Origin: Asterias rubens | Taxonomy: Eukaryota > Echinodermata > Asteroidea > Forcipulatida > Asteriidae | Reading direction: 5' to 3' | Length of the DNA: 64,000 nt | NCBI RefSeq assembly: GCF_902459465.1 | Contig: NC_047072.1 | Coordinates: 17,837,776 to 17,901,775, forward strand | Part shown: positions 41,101-52,622 of the stretch, piece by piece | How the letters are laid out: each line of letters opens with the position of its first letter | Position numbering within the stretch: the first letter of the stretch is position 1 | Translations under genes and position numbers: made by a program | The notes under the pieces: model-generated | Databases searched by the model: none | The model's input: the letters and a program-made list of their open reading frames with translations, nothing else | What the model was told of the DNA's origin: nothing

Positions 41101-44100
41101 TGTATCACAACTTACGTATAAAATTACAATCCTGCGGAAATTTAGGCTCAATCGGAAATCGGAGTCGGGAGAAAATAACGGGAAAACCCAATTCTGTTTT
41201 CGCACGTTTCGCCGTGTCATGACATGTGTTTATAACAAATCCGCAATTCTCGCTAACGAGAATTTATATTGTTTTACCATTTTCTCAAAAAGTAAAGCAT
41301 TTCATGGACTAATATTTCAAGAGAAGTCTTTCACCATTACCTTCTGTAAACCCTGTAAGTTATTTGTAAATCTGTGAACTTTTTTTTTTTTTCTGTACCG
41401 AAAGGGTTCAATGGCTTTAAGGTAGAAGTAATGTGCAAATGTATTTACCTACCTCATCCGATAACTCTCCAAACGTCTGCATAACATCAAAAAGTAGACC
41501 CGACTTATAAAATGATTTAACCATTGCCCTGCAAGAAAAAGAGTGAAGATACTTGACATTCAAAATATTGATTAAAACTGAGTCTTCTTCGTTCCCCTTA
41601 ACCTTTTGATACCGAATTGTTTAGACTAAAAACTGCTGTTGATTTTTTTTTTATTTTTACCACTCAACTGCTCGGGAGTGTATCACACATTCTTATAGCG
41701 CTCGTATCCGTCACTCAGTGACGCTCAAGGCGCTTCAGTATTTTCCTGAAAGGTAAGTGGGACTACATTTGAACTACGAGACCTACTCCTTTTACATAGC
41801 ACAATGTAATGTTTCCTAGGATGCTGTGTCACAATATGCTGCCAATCAAACCAGCAACACCATGGGGAACTCCTTCTCTTAACGATAAGTGCACACAGCT
41901 CTTTTGCATGCGTTTCACAAACACACCGGACCAACGTCTTTAGGTCCCATCCGAAGGGTGAAGCTGTGATAAGTGCCTTGCTCAGGGACACAAGTGTGAT
42001 GACTCGGACTTGAACCAACACTCAGCTGATCAGAAACACCAGAGCTTGAGTTCGGTGCTCTTAAATGCTCGACCGCGACACGCCAGATTGGCTTTTAGTA
42101 TAGAGTGGTTAATAGACGAAACTTGGTGTAGAGTAAAAGAGGCCTACATGTGCCTTGTTTTTGAAAGGGCAAGGGCACCAAGGCATTTTATCTTTGTGGT
42201 AAAAGGGCACAGAATGAGGAAATTGTAAATTTCTACTGGAGCATTTCCAGGGCACGACGGCAATATCCAGGGGCACAGAGGCAATCGCCTTTGTTGCCTC
42301 TGTGAAGTATAAGGCCCGGTAAAACTAAAAATCTTACTTGTGGAATCTTCCGGCTCGGTCCTCGTTATCGGCGTAAACGAAGATCTTGAGGGCACAGTTC
42401 TCAACGTGAGCCTGGGAGGCGAGCTCACTCGCTAAAATTTCATTGGAGCCTTGTTCTTTCTTAGACTGTGGGAAACAACATTTTTGCAAAATATTTGGTT
42501 TATTTTGAAAGACAAAACATGGGTAAGTGTCTTGCTTAAAGACACTATTGGTAATTGTCAAAGACTAGTCTTCTCACTTGGTGTGTCTCAACATATGCAT
42601 AAAATAACAAACCTGTGAAAATTTGAACTCGATTGGTCGTCGAAGTTGCGAGATAATAATGAAAGAAAAAACACCCTTGTCACACAAAGTTGTGTGCTTT
42701 TAGATGGTTGATTTCGAGACCTCAAATTCTAAATCTGAGGTCTTGAAATCAAATTCGTTGAAAATTACTTATTTCTCGAAAACTATGTCACTTCAGAGGG
42801 AGCCGTTTCTCACAATGTTTTATACCATCAAACTCTCCCCATCTCGTCAGCAAGTTAGGTTTTATGCAAACAATTATTTTGAGTAATTACCAATAGTGTC
42901 CACTGCCTTTAAGCAGCTCTATGAAATCGGGCCCTGGTCTTATTTCTCAAAAACTACAACACCTCAGAAAGTAATAGTTTAAGGGAGGTTTTCTACGATC
43001 AAATGTTTTGAGTGTGAATGTGAATGGGAAGTGCACAGGGAACTGTAAATATTTGTAACGTCAGGAAAGGGTGGCCCAAGCATTTTGGCTGGGATCGTAG
43101 GTCTACATTGCATTCAGCTTGGGCGATATCACGATATTATCGAATATCGCGATATCAATTTGGACACGATTTCGATATCGGATGGATTTGGTTTTAATTG
43201 AAATATCGATATATCGCGATATATCGATATATTGATTAACTATCGCGATGTATTTGCTAGCTGAGACATCTTGCACCCCATAGGTTTGGAGTAAAACCAG
43301 AAGACCAGAAGAATAGGTCATTAGAACACCTCTCTTATGCTAGGACTGTCTCTTCTACAACTTTCACTTGGAGTTTTAAGACTGATGATGTCAAGTTTCA
43401 TTAATCGCGATTATATCGAATATCGTGATATATTGTCGGCGATATATCGTGAATAAAATAAATCGATATCGCCCAAGCTTACATTGCATTGCACCTTCCT
43501 ACCTTTTCTAGACCATCCATTAAGCTGAATAAGAAGCCTCGATGGTCTGGAGACTTATCCTGTTTATCAAGAGCCAAAGATGTTTCCATTGCATAGCGCC
43601 TACCTACAAAACACATCAAAAGCAATCATCAACAAAAACATTACAGGGGATGAACAGATATTGCGTAGCGTCTACCTACAACCACATCAAAAGCAGAAAC
43701 AAAAACATTGCAGTTATGACTTGAACAGAATAACTCACCATTTGATCGTTATGCTCTCATTTTCTCACGGGGAAAAAAAAGAAGCTGTTTCAAAAAATGG
43801 CTTCCGCAATTTGACCTGTTTTCATCTAAGCAAGACATTTCTGTGCTTAGCAGCTTTGAGTCTTGAGGCCTGCTGATGTATTTCCTTTGAATTGAAACCA
43901 AATGATTATTTGTTTGTTCACTCCATGGGAACTACAAGCTAATTTATTTGCTAATTAAAATAAAATCTGTTGCTTAAAGTCACTGTGTGTACTTAATGCT
44001 AATTAACATGTTGGGTATCCATGCGATGCACAATGATACAGCAGGCCTAATTAACCTGTTTGTTGACAGAGCATTTAATAGCAATCAGCCAGTTTTACAC

Positions 44101-47100
44101 AACAAAAGCAGTGTGTCAGTGCAGCCTGTAATGTAATGACAGATCATGTGCTGAAACATTGAAAGCACTCACACAGCTACATTGTACACAGTCAACCCTC
44201 AAATTGATCAAAGTGTCATTCACACAAAGTGTTGTTCAGCCAGAGGTGTATCTGTGTGTCTTTTGGACACCCTGTTTTAAATTTTGACACACTATTAAAT
44301 TGTATCTGTCATTTACAAATGTATTTTGATTGTAAGTGAGCACTTTGGAAAACCAGTACTTGAATTTCCAGCAAATTTGGACACCCTTAAAATTACAAAA
44401 TCCTGGTTAAAAATCTGCAATCACATGGCTTGCATTGTAATGAAGGAAATAAATGGTCTTCTTTCGAGTCCATCATCTACTCTTCAAATGTTTGGCCAGG
44501 ATTAGGCGCATCTCACAGCCTTCTTGTTAGCTGTGATCGGGTCTTCAAGGCACTAAATAACTTGGTTAGAGTTGTAGGAGTTTAGGCATTGCATGGTGAG
44601 GTATCAATATTTGGTTTGCAGTAACATCATAGTGTATCTACTTTGATCTTAGAGAACTGTCTTTCAGTACACAGTTACAACATTCTCAAATTGTGTCAAC
44701 AGATTTGTTGTTTTGATGGTAAGTCAATAAATTTGCAACTTGTGAATCTACATACAGTGTAGTACAACACTGTAGTTGCAAGTGTTGAGCAATCTTACAA
44801 AAAACACAGGCTTGATATTCACCAGCAAATTTATGCACGCGTGTGTGAGGTAAGGTTGCCACGGGAGGACAAACCCTAAAGCTGCATTAAGACTCCTTGG
44901 ATTGAACTCAAGATGTTGCGTTTCATTGCCAAGAAGACCTTGATGAAGACTTCTCCTCCAGGTGGCAAGGATCGACTGGAGGTCTGTCTCCTTAATGATG
45001 ATCCTCAAGGGTAAGCCATAATAATCAGTTTGTGTTTATTGTAATTGTTTACTGTTCTACTGTTCATTGAAAGCCTTAACATGCCAAATAAATGTTATAG
45101 TTATTTTAATCTCTCTTTTTATACACACAAAATGCGTATTGTTTTGTATAGGCCCCCTACTCTTTTAAAAATGCTATGTCAGATTTTTGGCCGATTTGAC
45201 CCCAAAATTTGGATTTAAAATTCAATAGGTATTTTGATAGGGGTCGAGAAAGTTACAAGCTTTCATTTGAGCCATTGCTAGAAAAAGTCCGCCAATTATT
45301 AGTAGCAGTAAAATAAAGTGCTCAAAATTTGTTTTTGTCGGGATCCCGACAATATATCACGTGACCAATTCTTATGTGTTTTATAAGAAACGTTTTCAAT
45401 TTTTGTCATGGTTCCTGACCATTAAAAGTAAAAGTTAAACTTTTTTTTGTTAGAGCGGGTGATACTCTCTGAAATACCATTCGCTCAAAAAAATCTATTT
45501 TTTTAATGTTTGGGGCCAAAAATCTGACATAGCATCTTTAATGTTTTTATCAGTGTAAACATTGCTGCTTTTTTTTCAATCATCTGAGTGTTATTTTAAT
45601 GTAAAGGTTTTTATCACATTGATCCATGTTGTTTCCTTTTCCTTGTTGCTGTTATTATTTGTAATTCATGATCAATACAGTGCAGTTAGCTGCATTTCAT
45701 GTTTGTTATTATTGACCATTAAATTAAATGAAATTAATCCATATGGATTAAAAATCTTTCCAGAAAAAAAAGTTCTGTTTATCCAGAAGGATTATTTTCT
45801 AAGCAAGCAATCTTTAAAAAATTCACAGTAACACTTTCAACAAGGAAAATAATTCATCTATATGGACTGTGTTGTGGTGGTGTTCATCAGGCTTGGAGTT
45901 CCATCTTTGGGAGGGCAATACCATTTGCATTTTGCGATGAGCTTTTATGTTTAATTGGGCACCGAAGCCAAGACCAGGGCAAGCAACAAGAGCATGACCT
46001 CTGTGGTCGCCATGATGGTACAGTGTTTGTGTTTTGTCCTCTTCCTGAATATTACACTTTTTAACTTTTATCTAGAGACTATGTTCCCTTTTTTAGGTTT
46101 AGTAGTCCTCAAATCTATCTCCCTTTATATATTCATTTTAATTTAGTTTATTATATTTATAATAATAAGGCCCCAGCTAACCGCTGATTTCACAATGACA
46201 AGAATAAGTATTGTCGTCTAGTTACTGAATCACAATTTCTTGATTTGTGCAACTCATAATCATAGGCGTTAAACCAATGTTTGTGAGAGAGATTGGTTGT
46301 TGCCAGCTTGGTGTTTATATCCCCTTGTGGGAGTTTGCCGAGTTCCCTTGATGGAAAGATCATCTAAACAAACAAACAACGGCCATTTGTTTGTAAATTC
46401 TGTAATTTTTTTAAATACACACTTATTTATTTACGGCTGAGAATGTTTGGCAAATAATAAACATCGTTGTAAGAATGTATGGATAAAAACAAATTACGGA
46501 AAAGTTTCCGTATGGCGCCAACACTTTTTCATTCGATATGAAATAATAAAGTATCTAATTTACCTCAATGAGATATCCCTTTTTTTGTAAAATAATAAAT
46601 AGAGTGAAAAAGTGGTGGCGCCATACGGAAAGTTATCCCAAATTACATTCATTGGATAACTTTCCATATGGCGCCACCACCTTTTCACTCGTTTTTACAA
46701 AAAGAAAAGGGATATCTCATTGAGGTAAATTAGATACTATGTATATTATTTCATATCGAATGAAAAAGTGGTGGCGCCATACGGAAACTTTTTCCATTCA
46801 TTAATCAAGTAGGGGAAATAAAATCGAATTTCACACAACTCCATTCACACACTCGCATCATGGAGGTAGAAATATTTACAGTCATGCACAACCTGTCACT
46901 GGACATGCTGGATGTGCGTTTGTATTGGATTGCAACACTACCACCACGCACTACGGCAAAAGCAAAGCAAAGTAAACTCCGGCGAACAAACTGTTTTCAA
47001 CCAAATATCCGCCCACTCCACTAAATTAAAAACCACTCCGTTTCACACAATACTTACAGAAGTAGGCAACCAACGGGTCCCTCTTATCATGATCCTTGGC

Positions 47101-47166
47101 TAGCAGTAAATACGGTCGAACTGCTCGCAGCTTCGGTGGAATTTCAGGATCCTCGGAGGCCGCCAT
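38178..47166 (-). CDS. VTA1: VTA1 (LIP5), vacuolar protein sorting-associated protein
   Basis: Seven exons, all in frame: 47166-47058, 43603-43503, 42465-42338, 41528-41453, 40117-40012, 39297-39052, 38323-38178; 303 aa, close to the human length. VTA1 activates the VPS4 ATPase and binds ESCRT-III, supporting multivesicular body formation in the cytosol and on endosomes. Residues 1-150 form the tandem MIT-like region: EHDKRDPVVAYYC-type KDHDKRDPLVAYFCRRYAME, KIFVYADNEDRAGRFHK, and KSFYKSGLLFDVMQTFGEL. Residues 138-173 continue with KYAKWKVTYITGCQKRGETP. Residues about 173-255 are a Pro/Ser-rich linker. The C-terminal VPS4-binding dimer domain is KAQKYCKYAGSSLQYEDV through YLEKALRLLKTGKE. The start ATG lies in an AAGATGGCGG context. 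Introns hold several MITEs. Confidence 0.95.
38381..38526. mobile_element. MITE with 5' ACAATTGTTGCACGCTG ends in VTA1 intron 6
   Basis: ACAATTGTTGCACGCTGTGA and GGTCCATGGCGTTTTGT are mirrored by ACAAAACCTATGGACCGC and ACAGCGTGTAACAATTGT. In the centre AAAATGGCACTCG..CGAGGGTGCCATTTT forms a second stem, beginning 58 bases from the acceptor of the last exon. Confidence 0.7.
38726..38825. repeat. two adjacent perfect palindromes
   Basis: GATGTACACCGGTGTACATC is a perfect 20-base palindrome. About 45 bases later GAGAACCAATCATGTG is mirrored across a 3-base loop as CACATGATTGGTTCTC. Intron 6 of VTA1. Confidence 0.7.
39590..39986 (+). mobile_element. MITE family 1 in VTA1 intron 5
   Basis: ACAGGACACTATTAGTAATTG at the left; CAATAGTATCCACTGCCTTTAA at the right, 26 bases from exon 5 on its donor side. 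It holds a short internal duplication (GGGAGCTGTTACTTTAAAGG). Confidence 0.78.
40171..40248 (-). mobile_element. tRNA-derived sequence (SINE head or tRNA pseudogene) in VTA1 intron 4
   Basis: On the - strand it reads GGGGCTAGATAGCTCCGTTTG (box A-like) and GGTTCAAATCC (box B), with acceptor-like ends GGGGCTA and TAGATACC. Preceded on the + strand by poly(A)-rich sequence. The peptide frame across it is a shadow. Confidence 0.55.
40914..40970 (+). pseudogene. truncated tRNA-Thr pseudogene
   Basis: GGCGCCAGGGCTTAGTTGGT, AAAGCACTTGTCTAAAGTAA and ACAGGATATCCCTGG resemble the array tRNA-Thr, but with two extra bases in the anticodon region and no T arm. It is 6.2 kb from the array, inside VTA1 intron 4. 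Confidence 0.7.
41047..41422 (+). mobile_element. MITE family 6, copy 2, in VTA1 intron 4
   Basis: TTAAAGCCATTATACACTTTC to CAATGGCTTTAAG; the body matches 28178-28557 (CGTTTCGCCGTGTCATGACA). It ends about 30 bases from exon 4 on its donor side. Confidence 0.75.
41690..42095 (-). mobile_element. non-LTR element 3' tail / SINE fragment in VTA1 intron 3
   Basis: TTATAGCGCTCG, CAAGGCGCTTCAG and GCTCAGGGACACAAGTGTGA with CTCAGCTGATCAGAA match 35569-35900. Orientation is inferred from the 3' tail of the related copy at 58498. Confidence 0.55.
42537..42914 (+). mobile_element. MITE family 1 in VTA1 intron 2
   Basis: Slightly truncated left end (AAGACACTATTGGTAATTG), full right end (AATAGTGTCCACTGCCTTTAA). 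Confidence 0.8.
43115..43481. mobile_element. hAT-like MITE with GCTTGGGCGATATC ends in VTA1 intron 2
   Basis: CAGCTTGGGCGATATC at the left, GATATCGCCCAAGCT at the right, flanked by TACATTGCATT on both sides (43103-43114 region and 43481-43491). The interior is dominated by ATCGATATATCGCGATAT-type palindromes. Its right edge is only about 20 bases from exon 2. Confidence 0.75.
45163..45541. mobile_element. MITE family 7 (26-bp inverted ends)
   Basis: AATGCTATGTCAGATTTTTG then GCC at the left; GGCCAAAAATCTGACATAGC then ATCTTTAA at the right. Central palindrome TTGTCGGGATCCCGACAA. Confidence 0.8.
46497..46797. repeat. 300-bp fold-back element with nested palindromes
   Basis: The two arms (TATGGCGCCAACACTTTTTC.., ATCTAATTTACCTCAATGAG..) mirror each other across about 10 bases near 46645. 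The 20-bp block TGGTGGCGCCATACGGAAA also appears in both orientations inside each arm, at the ends and at the centre. Confidence 0.8.
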
Positions 47167-47269
47167 CTTGTTTGGTATGTTCGCTGGTGCACTATTTCTT
47201 GACGCTCGTTTTATATGCAGAAAGCAAGTCCATTGCAGTCGCGAACCAGTCATCATCGAGTCATGGGTT

Positions 47270-47316
47270 TGTGGGCGGGGGGGGGGGGGGGGGGGTAGGG
47301 AGGGGGCGGGGCGCCG
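47270..47316. promoter_or_regulatory. long G run 5' of the VTA1 start codon
   Basis: Starting about 105 bases upstream of the VTA1 ATG, the + strand has a run of about 18 G followed by GGGAGGGGGCGGGGCGCCGGG. This could form a G-quadruplex or bind SP/KLF factors through its GC boxes. Function inferred. Confidence 0.4.
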
Positions 47317-47426
47317 GGTAGGAGTAACCTGAATCTTTGTAATACCGACAGAGTAACATGAAAATAACAATATGGATTTATATTGCTGAGTTTCGCTTTA
47401 TTTATTATCCCCAACTGAAAGAACCA

Positions 47427-47665
47427 GGGGCCAATTTCATAGAGCTGCTTAAGCAAAAAATTTGCTTAAGCACGAAAATAGCTGGCTTATTTTACACACT
47501 GGCCAAAATGTCATGCCATGTACATTGCTTGAGACTGGTATTTAGCTGTTGTTTACTTAGCAAAACAATTGAAAGGGGTCTTGGCCGATAATCTGATTTT
47601 ACTAAGCAATGAATTTTTTGCTTAAGCAGAATTTTTTGCTAAAGCACCTCTATGAAATTGGGCCC
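47427..47665. mobile_element. MITE family 4, full copy
   Basis: GGGGCCAATTTCATAGAGCT at the left and CACCTCTATGAAATTGGGCC at the right, with AAGCAAAAAATTTGCTTAAGC hairpins next to each end. Confidence 0.8.
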
Positions 47666-47829
47666 AGGGCTTAATTTTTTAAAAATTACTGTCTGACAAA
47701 TTTTCTAGTTTGAGTCATCAGCCATCACTCGTGCAAACTTTTGGGATTCCTCTAAGCATATTCTGCGCATAGAAAGTTTTTGTGCTTTCAGGATGTTAGA
47801 CAAAATTGGGCACACGTACGTACCATCAC

Positions 47830-48290
47830 ATTTATTGGGGGGGGGGGGGGGTTCGGGCGCCTCATTCTGAGCGCCTGTTGTGCCAGTGTGTGCTCACTCC
47901 CCCCCCCCCCTTGTCTTTTTAAGGAAAACATGCCGTCAGTAAGGGCGAGGCCCTTGGGGCGGGCTGAGTGGGTGTGCGTGGGTGTGTGTATGGGTGTGGG
48001 GGGGGGGTAGGGCTCCCATGGGCCAATTTTATATTGCTCAACATTGCTTATTGTTTGCTAAAGAAACGAGCAGGACACCAGTCACAAATATTGTACACGT
48101 GACACGTTATTTTGGCTGGTATACAGATTCTGGTAAGCATAATTTGTTTGTGCTTATGCACTTTTTGTGCTCTATGACTATTAGGTAAAATGATAATTGA
48201 CTTTGTAAAACAAAAGTTGCCCTTCAGAAAATGTGGCCCTCGTATACCTCGTAGACGAAATGGAACAATACCCCCCCCCCCCCCCCCAAC
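47830..48290. repeat. cluster of G and C homopolymer runs plus a family 4 MITE fragment
   Basis: Runs of 10-17 G or C at about 47838-47850, 47889-47900, 47998-48007 and 48271-48287. A diverged family 4 copy lies at 48018-48185. Confidence 0.6.
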
Positions 48291-48825
48291 ACACACACGC
48301 ACACCTAGGTGCCACATTAAATTTATACAATTTCCTTTAGTCAGTTGTTATTACTCGGTTCCACCTCGGTTTACTTATTGTTTGCGATGTGATTTTTGTT
48401 AAATAGAGCTTATTGACATTATTGGCATTAATAATAATTTCGAACTAACCGATCTGCCCTCTTACACTCTGCTCATCACTGGTCCCCGTAACAACCGTTC
48501 AAAAATCACCCCAAATCTTTATCAAAACTATCCTCGAAGTATTTCACACCCCCTGACCCTCAATCACTCGAACTGTTTACTTTACCATCTACCTATATAC
48601 ACGCACAATGGACGAGTACAATAACTTCACCCTAAAAAGGTTCTTGGCAACAAAAAATTCAAACGCAGAGTTTATTAAATTTGATCATTTACAATTGACT
48701 TGTGTCTGATGTCACTGTAGGCCAAAAGCCATCTCGATTATAATATTATAGAGGACTTGTTTTCTGCCATTATAGTTTTCTCAACAACTGGACGTTCTTT
48801 TTATGGTGATTCTTTGACTATAGGT

Positions 48826-49030
48826 GGAAAACCATATCTGTCTGCCAGATATATTATGTTCTTTAGTGAGAACTTGTCTAGGTTGTTTTAATCTACTACC
48901 GCGGAGTAGATTTTCGGAATTTGGGAGACTTCTTAGTTCTGAGAAGATCTGTCCTGCTTTTTAACTACCTTGGCGGCGGAAGGTAAACAATCGGCTGGGA
49001 CTACAACTCGTGTTTATTGGATCGAGGGAG
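48826..49030 (+). mobile_element. repeat family 5 copy
   Basis: TATTATGTTCTTTAGTGAGAAC, CTACTACCGCGGAGTAGATTT and GGATCGAGGGAG in the order seen at 25042-25345. Confidence 0.6.
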
Positions 49031-49504
49031 CTATAAACTTGGAATTCTATATATAAAGTCGATCCAGTGTCCGGATTAGCTGCCTAATTCGTTGCCATGG
49101 AATTTGCTTTTCCGAAGTCTGCAAGGCGTGACAGGCGAAGGTCAACTGCTATATTTCTGAAGGGGGTGTAAGTATCCAACAGTCCTTCCAAAATGACACA
49201 CCACAATATTATTGTATAGAAGAGGTTGTAGTTATTGAATATCGCTTCTCAAATAATCGATAAAATGACTCAACAAAATGGCAACTTCAACAATACATTA
49301 AACATTATGTTCTGATATGGCGTAGCTCCGATGTTTACAAGGCTCACTGAATTTATTTATTGGGTCTCTTTGAGAATGCTGCTCATGTACTGATTAGGTT
49401 GAAGAGGCCAGTAATGTAATTATTTAAATAAACTTAAACAATTCAAGGCCAAATTCTGTGGCACTGTTCAAACCATTCCGGGAAGATTTACATTCGGAAT
49501 TATT

Positions 49505-49922
49505 TACCAATAGTGGCGCTTTTTAAATAAAGAGGTACGCTGTGCCCCGTTTAGCAGGTTGCTGGCAAATACGTTGTTGTTCCGGGGTTCCAGGATAGGA
49601 ACGTAGGAAAACAAAGCCAGAAAATCGAGTATATCGAGCAATGGAGAGCTGTCGATTGTACGAAACATTGTGAGAAATGGCTCCCTCTGAAGTAACATAG
49701 TTTTCGCGAAAGAGGTAATTTCTCACTAAACAAAAAAAGATTTCAGCTGAAGCCTCTGTATAACGCATCTGAAAGCACACAATGGGTGTTTTTCTTTCAT
49801 TCTTCGGTGACAAATTGAGTCAAAATTATTTGGTTATATGGTTACTTCATGCAGACGTTGTGATACCACCGAGTGAGAATACTATTTGACAAATTTATTA
49901 CCAAAGTTGTCCAGAGCCTTAA
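49505..49922 (-). mobile_element. MITE family 1, degraded copy
   Basis: GAGCAATGGAGAGCTGTCGAT, TGTGAGAAATGGCTCCCTCTG and TTTCAGCTGAAG hairpin remain; the right end is AAGTTGTCCAGAGCCTTAAAG. The left end is unclear. Confidence 0.55.
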
Positions 49923-51865
49923 AGTAAGTGCAGTTTCGATTAGTGTGTAAACAGTGACGTCTTTGTGCGTGACTTATTTGCGCTGCCGGAACAGATTTCA
50001 CTCTTTCTCCAGAAACGTATTATAATCCACCGAGAAACATGCATTTCACGAATCCATCTGAACAAAAGTAAGATTTGTTTACTTTTGTCACTCGGGCTGC
50101 AGCTGGGTGTAGGCATTTTGTGATTCCTTAATCAATAATCTGAACAATGAATCATGAAGCACACTTCATAACTTCCTGCGAATGCAATTGCTATACGAAT
50201 TTTGTTTTCGTAGCGAATGCCAAGCAGGCCGGCTTGAGTTTAGTACAAGTCAACTATGACGCAAAAAGTTCGTTGCGAATTGTGACGTCAAAATTCGAAT
50301 CCCAGTCGCAATAATGTGGGGTTATGTTTTGGTTGGTATCATTGCAACGCCGATGTCTTCTTGGCAAAATTACCAAAAAGGATGTAATAAAAGCCACACG
50401 AAAGTTGAATATAAGTGGAAAATTTGATCTCGTTTAATCTCGGTATCACGTGGAAACTAAAAGAACCGCGGTGAGTTTGTCCACAACTTATCAAGTTTTG
50501 GCACCCTTTTCGAATCCACGGTTATGGCTTTCGACTCGGCTTCATTTCAGGCTCCGTATATCTCTCGTCTGAAGCACTGATGATCGCGTACGCAGAGCAC
50601 ATGCAAACTTGTCGAATCAACCGCGGGGCCGAATCCGGAGCAGAAGACGTGGTTTCGAAAAGGGCCTATATATAAGAAGAGACACTCCAATTACAAACCA
50701 GTGTTCAGTACACACAATAAATAAATATATTATGCACACAGCAAAAAGACACAAGTATCCTTGACACAAAAAAACAACACTTCATTTGCATACACGTCAA
50801 TCGATTCCTATTCAGAGTAATTCCCACTTGATTTTGGAAAACCCTTTTAGGGTTAAAATGTTTACACTTTCATTGGTTTCCTCTGCTCGGGGGATTATAA
50901 CTTCTGAAAGACTAAGGTAAACACTACCCGCATTCATAGGAGTTTCGTGAAGATTATAAGTAGTGTATTTAACCGTCAGTTGCTGCCGTTTGCGAAGTGA
51001 CGAGCTAAGTAAACTTTCAGAGGGATAAAGCGTTGGAAACAAGTAGAGTATGGTCAGTTTTGTTTCTTGTTGTGGAGAACACAACCGTGAGAAAGACAAG
51101 TGTAAGAAGCGGTGATGCACCAAAAGTTGTGACAATTTTCTTTTACGGTGAAAGTTGTTCGATTGGGAATTTTAAGCTGATTTTTGGCAGGACGAAAGCG
51201 ACTGTTCACGGCCGACATCCACGAGATGTTTGCCTCGGCGACGCTGAATGCGAAGATGCGGAAATTTCGCACGTGAGTATAAAATAATCTAGTAATGATG
51301 AGTTAGTGCTGGATGAAAACAAAATGTATCTGTATTTTGGTGACGTTATAGATGACGTCACTGCGTAAAGAGTTCTGAGAGCACATGAATGAAGCATATC
51401 AAAAGCTAAAATGATCTCCTAAAATAGTTTTTTCTTCTCCAGTATGTCCATTTGCAACAAGCGTTTGATTTTGTACTTTTGAAAAAATTTATATTTAATT
51501 GCTGGGCGGCAATTAACGCACAGAGGTAGAAATGAATCACTAGTGAATTAATGGTCAAAGATACCTCTTTGAGATACATTGTATAAATGTGTGCCCTATA
51601 TCCCGGTATATTATATTAAATGCATCTTTCGATGGTAGAAAACCCCAGTTGAACCCCACTATATAGACCCCATTATGAACAAACTCTCCCAATCAGCGCA
51701 TATTTCTAAGTATCTCACTCGCCAGATGGAGAAATCATGAACAATTATTGGGAGATCCTTCGAAACACTGCATGCATCAATAATGTTGAGGCGGTTTGAA
51801 GTAATAATTATTGTAACCTGACATTAATGTGGTTCATAATCATAGGCTTACTTTTAGATCCGCTC
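49923..51865. other. intergenic, no convincing gene
   Basis: Contains a GGCTTCGG-type inverted repeat at 50505-50668. Open frames around 51033-51287 lack splice or domain support. Confidence 0.4.
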
Positions 51866-52095
51866 TCTAGAGTGAAAAGGCACTTTTTGAAGAGCCTTAT
51901 AATGGACAACTGTTTTTCGAGTGGTCTTCCACTCTTTTAGATTGAAGTTTGCATCTTTTTGAGTGATTTTTCACTCTGTCCTGGAGTGAAACCCCTCTAA
52001 AAGAGTGAAATAACCACCACTCTTTTTAAAGAGCCACATGAGGGACAACTCGAATTATAAAAAGTGGTGTTTTTCACTCTTTAACATTTAGTGAG
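51866..52095. repeat. fold-back element related to 13195-13348
   Basis: CTAGAGTGAAAAGGCACTTTTT, GAGTGGTCTTCCACTC, ACTCTGTCCTGGAGTGAAACCCCTCT and ACTCTTTAACATTTAG words; palindromic overall but diverged. Confidence 0.55.
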
Positions 52096-52199
52096 CATTT
52101 CCATAGTACCTTACAGGTGTGGCAATAATGCCACTGTTTAAATCCTGCATTGTTTGACCTGCTGAAGGAGCATGGACTCGAAAGTTTGAGCCGCACTCT

Positions 52200-52622
52200 C
52201 GTTGTGCCGCAGTGTCAGATGCAATTGTGTCCGCCATGCAATACTGTCCACTCCGGACACTTTTGCATATGCAATCGTGTCCGGGGCTATGCAAAAACCT
52301 TCCGGTGGCCATGTACATGAATATGAATGTGCGCGCGTATAGCGAGCGGACATGCACTGAACCTACGTACATGCAGCATGAATATTCACGTATGATTGCA
52401 GCGAAAACCCAACGACCGCACATTTCCAATGTCATTCACGACATGCAAGGACGGTTCTTGCACGGGGCGGACACAACTGCATATGCAAATGTTATGCAGC
52501 AGCGTCCGGGCGCTCACAAATGCATATGCATATGCAAAACCGTCCGGCGGACATTATTGCATATGCAATAATGTCCTCCGGATTGCATAGAGGACATTAT
52601 TGCATGCGACACCGCCGTTGCA
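52200..52622. repeat. TGCATATGCA / GTCCGG-rich palindromic tract
   Basis: TTGCATATGCAA-like sites recur about every 50-80 bases next to GTCCGGAC/GTCCGCC words. A 28-base perfect palindrome is at 52549-52576 (centre TTGCATATGCAA, ends GGACATTA/TAATGTCC). Several sites fit the POU octamer half ATGCAAAT. Possibly a decayed transposon. Confidence 0.55.

Larger units (their letters stand above)
43604..47057. other. VTA1 intron 1
   Basis: No exon on either strand. Contents: a family 5 fragment at 44591-44670, a 379-bp MITE at 45163-45541 and a fold-back at 46497-46797. The stretch 43900-44580 shows no recognisable feature. Confidence 0.5.

Noticed and set aside
51033-51287. 84-aa + strand frame
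   Set aside because: No domain, signal peptide or credible splice context.
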